The translations under genes were made by a program, and so were the position numbers. Shown one piece after another: positions 53,313-63,513 of a stretch of DNA of 64,000 nt. Every line of letters begins with the position of its first letter. Position 1 is the stretch's first letter. The notes beneath the pieces were generated by a model. That model ran no database searches. It was not told where the DNA came from and saw nothing but the letters and a program-made list of their open reading frames with translations. The stretch spans positions 1 to 64,000 of the forward strand of contig NZ_CABVHQ010000023.1 in NCBI RefSeq assembly GCF_902497895.1, read 5' to 3'. Origin of the DNA: Pseudomonas fluorescens (GTDB lineage: Bacteria; Pseudomonadota; Gammaproteobacteria; Pseudomonadales; Pseudomonadaceae).

Positions 53313-55276
53313 TGAAACTGCAAATACTCAGACTTGTACTTTGGCCAAAAAACGGCGGCAAGATACGAGAGGTTGAATTCACCCCGGGCGCTGTCAACGT
53401 CATCAGTGGATCTTCAAAAGCGGGTAAGTCGGCAGTTATTCCTATCATCGACTACTGCCTGGCTTCTGAAAGGTGTGCGATCCCTGTTGGTACCATCCGC
53501 AAAACCTGCGCTTGGTTCGGAATCCTTGTAGACACAGATGAAGGGTTGAAGCTTCTGGCGAGGGCTGAGCCAGGCAATCAACGTTCCACCGATGATATGT
53601 TCATACTGGAAGGGGAGCGGGTTGAGATACCTGACAAGATCACCAAGAAAAATGCAAACCGCGATGGTGTCAAAGAGATCCTGAACCGGTTATCTGGTCT
53701 GCCAAATATGGGCTTTGAAGGTGACGTCCGTTATGGCTTCAAAACTAGACCCAGCTTTCGCGATCTGATGGCGTTTACGTTCCAGCCACAAAACATCGTG
53801 GCAAACCCGGACGTGCTGTTCTACAAGGCAGACACCACAGGGCACCGGGAAAAACTGAAAGAGATATTTCCCTTCATCCTGGGAGCTGTGACGTCCGAGA
53901 CGTTGATGTCGACGTGGGAAATGAAAGAGCTTCAGCGTCAATCAAAACAACTCCAGGCTGAGCTGAAATCACTGTTCGACGCCTCTGCGCGCTTGCGTGC
54001 TGATGCGCGCAGTTGGTTTTACCAAGCGCGTGAATATGGCCTGGTAGCGGTGGATGCGCAGCTGTCCGAAAACTGGGCCATTGCGGTCGAACAACTTAAT
54101 TCGATCCTCGAAAAAAGCTCGCGTGATGCCAGCCAAACATTTGAAGGTATTCAGACATCGGTCAATACGATCGATGGCCTCAAAAAGCGTGAAGAGGTCA
54201 TAGCCACCAACCTGTATCGCGGCCGGCAGAGGCTCAATGAGCTCACGCAGGTCAAAAAGGATGCAGATGCCTATCTGGATTCTCTGGACACTATCAAGGA
54301 GCGTTTATCGCTATCGACATGGCTTCAGGGGATGGTCGGTACAGAAAGCAACAATGTCGTCGGATCCTCTCTGTCGGCCTCCCGGGAACTTGATGAACTC
54401 TGTACGGCGCTAAGTGAAATCGAAACGCTTGCCCGTGAAACCCCTGTCGTTTCCGCTTCGGTAGAAAGCGAGTTGGTTCGACTGCGTAACTCCGTGCGTA
54501 CCGACGCTGAGGAGCTTGAATCCATCAGGGCAGAGATCAAAGCCATTGAAGCGCTCGATCTGCAGGCTAAAGGTCAGGCTCTGCGATTGACTGATATTGA
54601 CCGTTATCTTGGACGGCTTCAGGAGGCGGTGAAAAATTATAAGGCTGCTCATGCCGATACCAGCTTGAGTGAAAAGCTCAAAGATATCGAAGCCAAAATC
54701 GCTGACCTCGAACCAAAAATTTCAGTCGACCAGATTCGCGAGAAAACACGCCAGATCCTCAATACTCTCAGCGACTATTGCCGCAAGATAACTCCGCAGT
54801 TGGACGCAGAGTGGAAGGAGGCTCGGATCTCGCTTTCGATTACAGATCTTGCGGTCAAAGTACGCCATGAAGGGCGCGATGACTTTCTGTGGGAAGTGGG
54901 CAGCGGTGCCAACTGGCTCGCTTATCACGTGGCTATGCTTTTGGCACTTCAGCAGTTGTTCATGAGCAAAAAACACCTGGAGCATCCGGTTCCTCACTTT
55001 TTGATATTCGATCAGCCCAGCCAAGTCTATTTTCCAGTGAAGCGGGCGGCAAAAACAGAAGAGGATGAGCACGAACTGGATGATGAGGATCGCAAGGCTG
55101 TCAGGAAGGTTTTCTTGGCTTTAGCCGAAGCGGTCAATGCCTCTGACGGGCGCCTGCAAATTATCGTCCTTGACCATGCGGATGAGTTTGTCTGGGGCAA
55201 GATCCCTGGTGTAGTCCTTACAGAGGAATGGCGAGATAAGAAGCTTGTGCCACCGAGATTCGAACAAGGGCTTTGA
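53312..55276 (+). CDS. ABC-3C system ATPase (DUF3732 type)
   Basis: This is an SMC/Rad50-like ATPase of 654 aa. It has a Walker A in ISGSSKAGKSAV (33-40 for GSSKAGKS), a long coiled-coil region (~215-480) and a C-terminal half-site with FLIFDQPSQVYFP (Walker B/D-loop, near residue 565) and IVLDHAD. These features match DUF3732 ATPases of ABC-3C systems. It probably senses DNA structure or foreign replication and activates the nuclease. Translation is coupled to the middle component. Confidence 0.85.
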   Translation: MKLQILRLVLWPKNGGKIREVEFTPGAVNVISGSSKAGKSAVIPIIDYCLASERCAIPVGTIRKTCAWFGILVDTDEGLKLLARAEPGNQRSTDDMFILEGERVEIPDKITKKNANRDGVKEILNRLSGLPNMGFEGDVRYGFKTRPSFRDLMAFTFQPQNIVANPDVLFYKADTTGHREKLKEIFPFILGAVTSETLMSTWEMKELQRQSKQLQAELKSLFDASARLRADARSWFYQAREYGLVAVDAQLSENWAIAVEQLNSILEKSSRDASQTFEGIQTSVNTIDGLKKREEVIATNLYRGRQRLNELTQVKKDADAYLDSLDTIKERLSLSTWLQGMVGTESNNVVGSSLSASRELDELCTALSEIETLARETPVVSASVESELVRLRNSVRTDAEELESIRAEIKAIEALDLQAKGQALRLTDIDRYLGRLQEAVKNYKAAHADTSLSEKLKDIEAKIADLEPKISVDQIREKTRQILNTLSDYCRKITPQLDAEWKEARISLSITDLAVKVRHEGRDDFLWEVGSGANWLAYHVAMLLALQQLFMSKKHLEHPVPHFLIFDQPSQVYFPVKRAAKTEEDEHELDDEDRKAVRKVFLALAEAVNASDGRLQIIVLDHADEFVWGKIPGVVLTEEWRDKKLVPPRFEQGL

Positions 55277-55453
55277 TACATTTCTACTGCTGATGGGACT
55301 TTTCAGTCTGGCAGCTAGCGCTGAAGAATATAGGCAGCTTGCGCTGCTGCCTTGGCAGATAGTACGCCAATGTCTAATGAGCCAAGGATGGCCTCACTCA
55401 GCCCGAACCTTGATTCCGCCTGCCATTGTGCTTTCTAACTTGACGGTGTTGAT

Positions 55454-56464
55454 GTGACAACTATTGTCCAGCCAGCACTACTGAATCGTAATTCCGTTGT
55501 CCTTCGACTGGATGGAGTTCCGACTGCTATCGAAGAAGGAATGGCTGGAGAGGGCTTCTTTCTACATGCGATGGGGAGTTGGCGATCGTTGACCGGCGAT
55601 GGCCTTTATGAGGTCGAAAGCCAGTGTGTAGATCTACACGATGAGCTTGCTGCCAAAATTTTCGGGAGCATCAGCTATTACTACAGCATTCTGCACATTG
55701 CCCCACCTTTTGTAGTTGAGGCTGGACTCAACTCGGAGTCGCCAATAGGACGCAGTGAGTTCGAACAGCTATTGCTGGCGTTTGCGAACCTCCCAGAGCT
55801 CAACCGATTTTTGTATCTGTATGACTGTCGCATGCTGGTGTCGGCTATTCAGGAGTGCACAAAAGAGGTGAGTCAGCTCACTGGTGAATTTTATCGCATA
55901 CTCAACCAGGATCCCTTTTTCACGCCTGGAATTCGTCTTGAGGACGGAATCCGGTGGAGCACATCACCCACCGTCACGAATCTCAACGCGATACTCGGTT
56001 TTCTATTTATCCGAATGCACAGCCTGCTCGATTACCTTGCCAAGCTTGCGATGGAGACGGAAAACCTTCGAGCAGATTTTACGACTTATCCCAAGCTCGT
56101 CTCGTCCAAATTCCTGTTTGGGCAACGGAACCGATTGGCTCTCAATGACCGCAGGGGATCTCTTTTCGAGTCCTGTGAAGAAGTGCAGGAGGTCGAGTCG
56201 GTTCGCAATCTGCTCATTCATGATGGGCTGCTTGACGATGTGCCAAAGGCCTATGAGGTGATTCAAAATGGCGTGGCAGTAGAGCGTTTTGTATTGATGC
56301 CAGATCGTACCAATGGCCAATTTGAGCGCTATAAAAATCGACGGCTTTTTTATGGTCGAGAAGACAAGATCAACCTTCGTCTAGCTAGCCTTGTTCGCGC
56401 TTTTCAGGTGCGAGAAGTCGAAACACTCAAGGGGATTCGGGAGAATCTTGCATCATCAGTTTAG
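55454..56464 (+). CDS. Hypothetical protein, possible fourth ABC-3C gene
   Basis: This 336-aa soluble protein starts at a GTG at 55454. It has helical content and no catalytic motif I recognise. RNLLIHDG near residue 255 and the RMHSLLDYLAKLA helix resemble patterns in HEPN-like helical proteins, but no clear RX4-6H motif is seen, so this is weak. It lies 177 bp after the ATPase on the same strand and may be part of the operon or a neighbour. Confidence 0.6.
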   Translation: MTTIVQPALLNRNSVVLRLDGVPTAIEEGMAGEGFFLHAMGSWRSLTGDGLYEVESQCVDLHDELAAKIFGSISYYYSILHIAPPFVVEAGLNSESPIGRSEFEQLLLAFANLPELNRFLYLYDCRMLVSAIQECTKEVSQLTGEFYRILNQDPFFTPGIRLEDGIRWSTSPTVTNLNAILGFLFIRMHSLLDYLAKLAMETENLRADFTTYPKLVSSKFLFGQRNRLALNDRRGSLFESCEEVQEVESVRNLLIHDGLLDDVPKAYEVIQNGVAVERFVLMPDRTNGQFERYKNRRLFYGREDKINLRLASLVRAFQVREVETLKGIRENLASSV

Positions 56465-56577
56465 CGAGGGATGCTCAATACATTATGAGTCTTGACATAG
56501 GCCCTATAGTTTCTCGGACAGCCGTAGGATGGGGCTATTTGAGCTTGCATTGGTACTGGATAGGGCCCTGAGGGATG

Positions 56578-57018
56578 CTAAACCAGTGCACCGTACCGAG
56601 CGTAAATCACCGAGCTTTCGGTGACTTGCTTAAGCATCCTCAGTGGCAAGCGTCTGAGAAAGGCACGTAAAGATTTGCCTTGCTCACCGCGCCACGAGCG
56701 GATGAAGGCGGTGAGCTGGCTGTAGCCGCCGTCGTAACCCTCGGCCTTGATCTGCTCGAAAAGTGCCTTGGCGCTCCTGTGGTTGTGCTTTGCCCGAAAC
56801 GAATGGGCCTTGAGCGCCTGCTCCAGCGTCTCGTGAAATGGACTGAGTTTGTTGAAGGTAGCGCCCCGCTGGTACGCTGGCTGAGTGGCTTCGGGTGCTC
56901 TGACCCATTTTCGGATGGTGTTTCTCGACAGCCCGGTACGCTTGGCGATCTGGTGCAGCGACAGCTTGTCGCGAAAGTACATCCTCCGAATTTTCCCCAA
57001 CATTTCCATGCTGATCAC
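56578..57018 (-). pseudogene. istA: Truncated IS21 transposase IstA
   Basis: MISMEMLGKIRRMYFRDKLS, then the HTH LHQIAKRTGLSRNTIRKWVR and YSQLTAFIRSWRGEQ are typical of IS21 IstA. The DDE domain is absent: the full protein is about 500 aa and this one ends at 146. The start is a GTG at 57018 or an ATG at 57009 behind AGGAG. Confidence 0.85.
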
Positions 57019-57063
57019 CCTGTGTTCTCCTGCTCGGAAAGTGAGCAGAAGTAGTTGAACACC

Positions 57064-57124
57064 TGGGTCAGTTTTCAGTCGGCAGAACAGCCTTTACTGG
57101 GTCAGTTTTCGGTCAGCGGCAACA
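57064..57124 (-). repeat. IS21 terminal repeats
   Basis: Two direct repeats beginning TGGGTCAGTTTTC (57064-57089 and 57098-57124) are separated by 8 bp. Multiple repeats at the end are normal for IS21 elements and serve as transposase binding sites. Confidence 0.75.
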
Positions 57125-57606
57125 ATTGGATAGCATTAGTAAATTAAGGGGATGCATTATAAGCAAGATTTTACGCTTGCCGATGGGGAACTAGGATTTA
57201 GATGTAGTCAGTACGCTAAGTGTTCGGGCCCATGGAAGGTTCCAGCTGACCAAGCAAAGTATCGGCGTCGCTTTGTTGCCACAGAACAGTTCCGCTCTCA
57301 GCTGGATCAATTCTGTAAAACTGATGTTCATTGATTACGAGGATCGTCTTTGACCTGAGGACGGAGCGTAAGCTTTCGAAGCGTTTTTGTGTCAAGATAA
57401 GCCAGCGTGGTCATAATAGGATGGTGATCGAATTGATGATTCATGTCATTCGCTGATAGCGATTTTTAATAGCTTGTTTGCCATAGCCAATTTTTCTTTA
57501 TGCGTGCTCATTTCACACCTCACTAGTCGAAAAATTTAGGGGGGAGTCAAGGTTTCGATCTTTAAAGGTGAGATTCTCTCTTTGGGGGTGTAAATTTATA
57601 GGCAAA
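57125..57606. other. No well-supported gene
   Basis: A 60-codon frame from an ATG at 57152 (Cys-containing, MHYKQDFTLADGELGF) has AAGGGG directly against the start codon, too close to serve, and resembles nothing I know. The rest is AT-rich and empty. Confidence 0.4.
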
Positions 57607-58257
57607 TTAAAATGGGTTTTCATCATCCTCATCGGGGTTGTCAGAAAAACTCAATTTTTCCTGCGACCAATGTGCTCCAGTTTGTTCAGAATCAGCTATG
57701 GGCTCTTGTGACCAGCTTTCTTTATATAAAAACATATCATAGTTGTAATCAAAAATACCCAGATCCTCGGCGGATAAAATATTCTTTGCATATTCTCGAA
57801 GGATGCGCCCCTCCATAAGATTAGTTAAGTCTCTGCTTTCAAAGCACGATAACGTCCAGTCTTCCCATATTGCAAAGCCTGCGATATCTTGCCAGGTATC
57901 AAAAAATTCTTGTAAGTTTTTGATGTTATGGTCTTGATTAAGAACAATTGCCAAGCAGCCCTTCGTGTAATGAATAATTGATACCGGCGAAAGAACTTGT
58001 TGAATGATCGCCCGCTCGATTGTTTCGAATACCCTGTTGTCCACTCCATCTCTGTCCCATAAGACTGCGAAGTGCTGCACGCCGGGCTTCTCTCGGAGAT
58101 CAAGACTTACAGTGCGATGCTGGAGAGTAGAAAAAACCGAGTACACTAACTGCCCATCTTCTCTGCTGACTGAATCATGCTCAGCAAAAAATAGGCGAGA
58201 ACATCTCGTATTGGATGGCTCTTTTTTCTGAAGAATCATCGATTCGACATTATCCAT
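57607..58257 (-). CDS. Hypothetical protein, 216 aa
   Basis: An acidic soluble protein with a strongly acidic C-terminal tail (DNPDEDDENPF). The body reads QHFAVLWDRDGVDNRVFETI, then IIHYTKGCLAIVLNQDHNIK. The AT-rich composition resembles the adjacent recombinase genes. I recognise no family; it may be a passenger of the recombinase element. Confidence 0.6.
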   Translation of the reverse strand: MDNVESMILQKKEPSNTRCSRLFFAEHDSVSREDGQLVYSVFSTLQHRTVSLDLREKPGVQHFAVLWDRDGVDNRVFETIERAIIQQVLSPVSIIHYTKGCLAIVLNQDHNIKNLQEFFDTWQDIAGFAIWEDWTLSCFESRDLTNLMEGRILREYAKNILSAEDLGIFDYNYDMFLYKESWSQEPIADSEQTGAHWSQEKLSFSDNPDEDDENPF

Positions 58258-58676
58258 GTTGATGTACCGTTTTAGTGTTGGTTATGTCCAGAGAATAATA
58301 GAGGTTTGAAGAATTGCAAGTGTTATTTATCGAGAGGAAAATGTGACTAGGGCCGCGATCTTGGTTTTTTCTTTGACTAATAAATGAGAAAGTCGAAGTG
58401 TGTAATTTTTATCTTTTATTTCAGCTAGTTATATGCAGGTTTCGACTTGTTAATAAATTGATTGGTCGTTACTAGATGTTGTTTTTAATATATATTGAGT
58501 TTGACAAGTCGTATTTTATTTTTGATGTTTCTGTTACATCTGTGCTCTGTGCTCTGTTCGCTGATCTGAGAGTGCCACTTTGAGTGAAGCTTGGGGGCAA
58601 CCTTGCTCCAAGGGCAAATACGGCGAAGATTACAAGTGTTGACGCGTACCCAGATCGCCAACAAATGTTTAACCGT
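58258..58676. other. AT-rich stretch, no gene seen
   Basis: Gene-free and AT-rich. It probably contains the promoter for the gene ending at 57607. No repeat or terminator stood out. Confidence 0.4.
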
Positions 58677-58844
58677 TCAATCTGGAAGGGAGACAGATTC
58701 GCTCTGAAAGGCATCGTTCCCAGTAGACCGTGGCTGGCCTTCCGGAGATGCGACCCTGGGGTTATGACATTGAGTCGGCTGGCTGTCAGGTTGGAGATAG
58801 GCCTGAACAGCTGCGAGGATGGCATCCCACTCAAAATCGGTCAT
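58677..58844 (-). CDS. Small hypothetical protein, 55 aa
   Basis: From an ATG at 58844 with an AAGGA site, the product reads MTDFEWDAILAAVQAYLQPD, then a polar tail ending SVSLPD. It is not recognised. It sits directly after the recombinase operon on the same strand. Confidence 0.45.
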   Translation of the reverse strand: MTDFEWDAILAAVQAYLQPDSQPTQCHNPRVASPEGQPRSTGNDAFQSESVSLPD

Positions 58845-58903
58845 GTAGTCCTTACTCGGCGTGGGGGCTGCTATTGATTATCTTACGCGTGCTAAATAGC
58901 GTT

Positions 58904-59470
58904 TCAAGGTTTGTTAATGTTATAGAGCATTCTTTGTTGTAGTTCTGCTTGGTTGTCTATTACTTTATTCAGTCTTGAGATTTCTGATTTTAGTTGTCGG
59001 ATAGTAGAAGCTTGAAGGCGAGCTTCCTCAGTTAGCATGCTCTCAATGGCCGCCGTCATTGCACCTGCAAGTTGTAAATTCGACAGCCTTTCGTTCTCGG
59101 TTTTTAGAAGCGTATTTTCTTCCATCAGTTCTTTTTTCGTATTTTTACGGCCACTGTGGCTTTTTTTTGCTGAGGTACTTTTCCATTGAAGCTCTAAATC
59201 ATCGTTCAATGTGTCAATGAGCGCAACGAGTCCAGGCTGTCGTCGAGGAGTAAGTGTGCTTGGACTAACCCCACATGACAATGCAATTTGTCTCGCGACA
59301 ATTTGCCTTTCCTTCGTAGTAAGTACCGACCTTTTCAGGATGACAAGTGAAATTTGTTGATATTCCTTTAGAATTTTTGCGTGTAATTTCTGTGCGACGC
59401 TCGTCTGATAAGGACTGGTAGTATCCGCAGTTGGGGCTGGTTTTTTGAAGTTGTCAAGGTCAAATTTCAT
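58904..59470 (-). CDS. Coiled-coil accessory protein of the recombinase module (TnpC-like)
   Basis: This 188-aa protein has an HTH-like part (residues ~50-85: TKERQIVARQIALSCGVSPS) followed by coiled coils (~110-185, rich in Leu, Glu and Asn). In size, fold and position, as the last gene behind the recombinases, it resembles TnpC of Tn554-type elements, which influences transposition orientation and frequency. It starts 2 bp after the upstream gene. Confidence 0.65.
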   Translation of the reverse strand: MKFDLDNFKKPAPTADTTSPYQTSVAQKLHAKILKEYQQISLVILKRSVLTTKERQIVARQIALSCGVSPSTLTPRRQPGLVALIDTLNDDLELQWKSTSAKKSHSGRKNTKKELMEENTLLKTENERLSNLQLAGAMTAAIESMLTEEARLQASTIRQLKSEISRLNKVIDNQAELQQRMLYNINKP

Positions 59471-59472
59471 AG

Positions 59473-61377
59473 TTAATCCAAAAGGCGGCTAATCTGGTCA
59501 ACGACATTTTGACTCAATTTCGCTATCGCAAGCACTGAGTGATGCTTTGCAATGTACGAATGGTTAATAGCGATCCTGGTGAGGTTGTTTCTTTGGAGAG
59601 CATTTGTTCCTAGGTTTGGGCATGTTGTGCAACGTTTAACACTCGCATAGATTTTTGGAGCTGGTAACCCGGTAAAGCTGTCATGGCATTTGGCATCTTG
59701 CTTACTGTTTTTTAATAGCAAGCAACAGCCCCATTCAAACGCAGTATAGCTTTCAACACTGTTGCATATAGATTCGACGAGAGCATCAAGTTCGGCTGGA
59801 TCTAGGCTATCTACCTTACTTAAGGTGTTAACGATTCTTCGATAGGCTGGGCCTCTGTATTCATCGCCAAAACGGTCGGAAATGACCTGATGTATAACTT
59901 CGTCTAGGTATTCATGTTCTATCGAATACTGAACGGATTCAGATAGTTTTTTGTCAGTGTACCGGCGTGTTGCTTTTTTGCTTTTATGTAAAAAATATTC
60001 ACGTACTTGAGCTTCAACATTATGATCGAAACGTCTAATTGAAAATTCAGCCCAAGAATGGCGAAATTGATGAGGGCTGATTCCGGGGTGCTCTGCTTTT
60101 ACCTCCGGGTAAACGACAAGAAAGGATTGCTCAAAATAGTTATCAAGCCACTGTCTTAAAGTGTTCGCTGTAAGCTCGCCGTTTAGGTTAAGCCATGTAT
60201 CCACGTCTTCGCCATTAATGACGGCAGATGCAAGTCCCGAAGACCATGCTTTGTGGTGCAAAGGTATGCGGTGTTTCTCGGAATCGATAAAACTTAAACT
60301 CCATATTGTTTTGACCGCTCTTGCGGCAAGGCTGTGGAAATATCTGGGGATTCTTAAACCATTTAACGTTTTTTCTATTTCTTCTCTGACAATTACCTCG
60401 TCGCCCTTGACCTCCCAGTCAGCAGAATGAACGGACAAGAGTTCACCCGCCCTATGGCCAGTGAGTGTTAAAATTATGACCATGCACGCTTGAATGGCTA
60501 AACGGCAAAAATCAGACAGCTCAATATAAGAATCCCAAGGAAGCCTAGACAATGGTAATATACCGGACTCTTTGAACTCATCTAAAAGCGCATGTTTTAA
60601 TTTTAAGGACTTTACGCTCCTTGCACTATTTTGAAAGTGATCGCGCTCCAACACATCGAGATTTCGGCGGTTAAACTGGCGGAAAATAGAACCTAGTCCG
60701 GTAGGGTTTTTTTTCCATGCTTTGAAAAAGCATTGCGCTGCAATCAGACTCTCAGATTCAAGGATCTGTATCGAGTGGGCGAGCAGTAATGACGCAATCG
60801 CCGGAGAAATTGATCCATAGGATCCACCGTAAACCCACTCAGCGTAGTCTGAATCTAAAAATTTCATTAAAGGATCCATCACCTCCTTTTTGAAATGTGA
60901 CGATGTTTTGAAGCTTATTCCGTCGTTGATTCGACCATCAAGGTATGCTTCATGGGAGATTGAGAGCCAATAACAAAACTGGTTCAGATTATTTGCAGCG
61001 TATAAAATTGGATCACCAAGGGGCGAGAGATCTCGTACCATAACCTTCCGCACCATCTCTTTCACTTCTGACCTATTCCAGTTCCATAAGGGTTTTGTTG
61101 AATGGTTTTTTTCCCAGTACTCGCATAGCTTTTTCAGCAAGACCGATTCAACGACTGACGCATGGCAGCTTCGCACCTCCATAGGGCCTGCACGGCTTGA
61201 ACTTAAAAAATTTGAGGAAAGTAAGAGTGCATTTTGCGCCCAAACGCGTTTTTCAATACTGCACTCCCATTTGAAATTGATTTTCCGGGGAGCTTCGCTT
61301 TTAGCGTCTATAACGTAGAAGAAATCACTGCCGAGTTGATTTATCACATAATATTGAGGTTCGATTCGATTAGACAT
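59473..61377 (-). CDS. Tyrosine recombinase (TnpB-like), 634 aa
   Basis: This is a long site-specific recombinase. It shows the conserved Arg in LTGHRAGELLSVHSAD (near residue 308), HxxR in ISPHQFRHSWAEF (near 436) and the nucleophile Tyr in ATRRYTDKKL (near 475). The N-terminal ~250 residues are a large DNA-binding extension. Cysteines near the C-terminus (CTTCPNLG) may form a small zinc site. It is the third gene of the module and is 9 bp from the gene upstream. Confidence 0.82.
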   Translation of the reverse strand: MSNRIEPQYYVINQLGSDFFYVIDAKSEAPRKINFKWECSIEKRVWAQNALLLSSNFLSSSRAGPMEVRSCHASVVESVLLKKLCEYWEKNHSTKPLWNWNRSEVKEMVRKVMVRDLSPLGDPILYAANNLNQFCYWLSISHEAYLDGRINDGISFKTSSHFKKEVMDPLMKFLDSDYAEWVYGGSYGSISPAIASLLLAHSIQILESESLIAAQCFFKAWKKNPTGLGSIFRQFNRRNLDVLERDHFQNSARSVKSLKLKHALLDEFKESGILPLSRLPWDSYIELSDFCRLAIQACMVIILTLTGHRAGELLSVHSADWEVKGDEVIVREEIEKTLNGLRIPRYFHSLAARAVKTIWSLSFIDSEKHRIPLHHKAWSSGLASAVINGEDVDTWLNLNGELTANTLRQWLDNYFEQSFLVVYPEVKAEHPGISPHQFRHSWAEFSIRRFDHNVEAQVREYFLHKSKKATRRYTDKKLSESVQYSIEHEYLDEVIHQVISDRFGDEYRGPAYRRIVNTLSKVDSLDPAELDALVESICNSVESYTAFEWGCCLLLKNSKQDAKCHDSFTGLPAPKIYASVKRCTTCPNLGTNALQRNNLTRIAINHSYIAKHHSVLAIAKLSQNVVDQISRLLD

Positions 61378-61386
61378 AATCAGCCC

Positions 61387-63513
61387 TCATATGGTCGCTT
61401 TTGGAAACGCAGGACTTAAATGTAGATCGTGCCCTTCCTTCAGCATTTTACTGTCGAATGCTTCAAGCATTACTGAGATATAGCTCGATTGAAGACTCAA
61501 TGCCAGGGCTTGCTCATCGTTATCGGCTTCGTCAGCGGCTTCGTCACAAGCTTCTTTGTGAGACAGCATCAGTGCAACGGTAACAGGACTTTTGATGATT
61601 ATTTTTTTCCCACTCGCGTCTTCAAGTAATGTTCCAAACGGGGTGCAGTTGAACCCTTTCTTTTCAGCTGCGCTGACTAATTCATTAAACTCTGAAATGT
61701 TAGTGGCGCTGAAATGGCCTGTGGGCCAGCCCAAGAATTCTTTCATTTGTTTCAATGATAGGTATTGGCTGCCGCTGAGCATTGCTAGCAGTTTTCTCGC
61801 ATCATGTTCCTGCAGTTCATTAACCGCTTTAGAAAATGATGAGCGTTTGGCTTTTCTATGAATGGTCTCGCTTCGTGCTTTGTAAATGAACTCCTTTGTG
61901 GTAACGCTGTGGGCCGTGCTATCGGCGTCGACATTTTCTTTTGCATAGCGATCATAAGGAGTATTTGTCGGTACGCTATCGTCGTCAACAATTGCTCTTG
62001 ATTGTGTAATTGCGCCAGGGCAAATTTTGAATGCCACATCTTCACATATTTCTGTTTTTTTTACGCTGCAAGCATCTGGATCAGAGATTAAATGGTGCTT
62101 TGGATGACCAGTACCCCTATTTAGCACTTTAGTCAAAAGTTTTATGAATGGAATTGTTTTTGGCTCGCGTGTTATGATTTCTTGATGTAGATGTGAATAG
62201 GGCAGGCAGGACAGCACAAGAAGGCGATAATTTCTTGAGCCTATATGTTGAGGTTGCTTGAAAGGCGATTTGTATAGCCAAAATAAATCATGGGCATCAT
62301 TGGGGAAGTGGTTGTCCGTCGCTTTTCTTAACTCAGTGTAGTAAACGTATGTTTTATACTGCCAAGATTTCTTGGGATACGCCGTGGAGCATCGGATGGT
62401 TTTCCCACTTCTTTTTTTAGTGTATGCTAAAGTGCAATGAGTCGGTGTTATTAAGATATCACTTATTTTGATGCTTTGTTGCCCTGCGCTTTGAATTCGA
62501 TCTGCCGCCATTATCCACCTGAGACAAATTTCTTCAACGGGTAAAGGTGCTATCAAATGCTTAAAGTCCATGTCGGAAAATGTTGCATACAGCTTCCCTT
62601 TAGCCGGGTCGGCAAATTGTCTAAGTGAGCCATCCATCCAAGTACATTTTGAAAGGGCTTCTTCGAGTTGCGTGGCGTTGCTGAGTGTGTTGGATTGAAT
62701 TAAACTGTCACGGTAGCTATTGCAGGAGAAAAGAATACGTTCTTTGATAGTCAGATCTTCGGTTTTAACGACAGCGTCAAAGATTGTTCGGTATTTTGAA
62801 AGGTCTGCTCCTGCGCTTTTCCAGGCAGCCAGATTAATGGATCCATCATCTATTTTACTAAGTGCTTCAAGTTCGTTAGATACACTGTTTTCAGCTTTTA
62901 ACAATTCACGGTGACGTTGCAAGATTTTGAGAAAATGCCAGCAAAAATGGTTCAAAGAGTCGAGTAAATCTAAATCGTCAACGTCGTAACCTTCGATTAA
63001 TTGTGAGAGTGCTAATCGGGGTTCTTCAGTTTCCGTGGACTGAGGTATTGTTGGGATACCTTTCAACATGGCGAGATATGAGCGACGATCATTTTCTGCC
63101 AGTTTGGTAAACCTCCCTTGCTCAACACCCCATTTCATTATCGTTCGAATGCAAGTGCTAACCTGCCTCAATGAACTTTGTTTTGTATAAGCGGAGCTTA
63201 TTGATTCCATGAAAAGAAATACAACATTGCGTGGTACTTGTTCTTTGGTTTCATAATTTATTTCAATGTAGGCTACGAAGTTGTTGGCAAAAAACAGCTT
63301 ATTGAATATTGTTTCGCTAGGATAGTTTGCGAATGTTTTGAAGTATTCAAGAATCACCATGCATATTGGGAAAGTTCTAAGCTTTTCAGTAAGATGCAAA
63401 CTCTTGGTTGAGTCGGCACCAGAGTCTGTTTTATAATGGAAGCTTACTGTAAACTCATCAGTCTCTGGGGCGGGATCACGAAAGGGCTCTAAGCCAGTAT
63501 TGCTATTCATCAT
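61387..63513 (-). CDS. Large protein of the recombinase module, 709 aa
   Basis: The gene starts at overlapping ATGs (63513/63510) that overlap the stop of the upstream recombinase. The protein has an N-terminal SAM-like helical region and a middle part with DILITPTHCTLAYTKKRSGK and SWQYKTYVYYTELRKA, similar in layout to a tyrosine recombinase but without a clear R-H-R-Y set. It probably is a degenerate or structural partner of the two recombinases. Such triple sets are known for several transposon and island families. Confidence 0.65.
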   Translation of the reverse strand: MMNSNTGLEPFRDPAPETDEFTVSFHYKTDSGADSTKSLHLTEKLRTFPICMVILEYFKTFANYPSETIFNKLFFANNFVAYIEINYETKEQVPRNVVFLFMESISSAYTKQSSLRQVSTCIRTIMKWGVEQGRFTKLAENDRRSYLAMLKGIPTIPQSTETEEPRLALSQLIEGYDVDDLDLLDSLNHFCWHFLKILQRHRELLKAENSVSNELEALSKIDDGSINLAAWKSAGADLSKYRTIFDAVVKTEDLTIKERILFSCNSYRDSLIQSNTLSNATQLEEALSKCTWMDGSLRQFADPAKGKLYATFSDMDFKHLIAPLPVEEICLRWIMAADRIQSAGQQSIKISDILITPTHCTLAYTKKRSGKTIRCSTAYPKKSWQYKTYVYYTELRKATDNHFPNDAHDLFWLYKSPFKQPQHIGSRNYRLLVLSCLPYSHLHQEIITREPKTIPFIKLLTKVLNRGTGHPKHHLISDPDACSVKKTEICEDVAFKICPGAITQSRAIVDDDSVPTNTPYDRYAKENVDADSTAHSVTTKEFIYKARSETIHRKAKRSSFSKAVNELQEHDARKLLAMLSGSQYLSLKQMKEFLGWPTGHFSATNISEFNELVSAAEKKGFNCTPFGTLLEDASGKKIIIKSPVTVALMLSHKEACDEAADEADNDEQALALSLQSSYISVMLEAFDSKMLKEGHDLHLSPAFPKATI

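Larger units (their letters stand above)
56578..57124 (-). mobile_element. IS21-family remnant (istA 5' part and one end)
   Basis: The end at 57124 and the first ~147 codons of the transposase are present; everything beyond about 56,600, including the catalytic region and istB, is missing. The opposite end is not seen. The element is therefore dead. Confidence 0.8.

Noticed and set aside
57152..57334. 60-codon plus-strand frame beside the IS21 end
   Set aside because: The ribosome-site-like AAGGGG abuts the ATG without spacing and the product resembles nothing known; kept as unassigned sequence.
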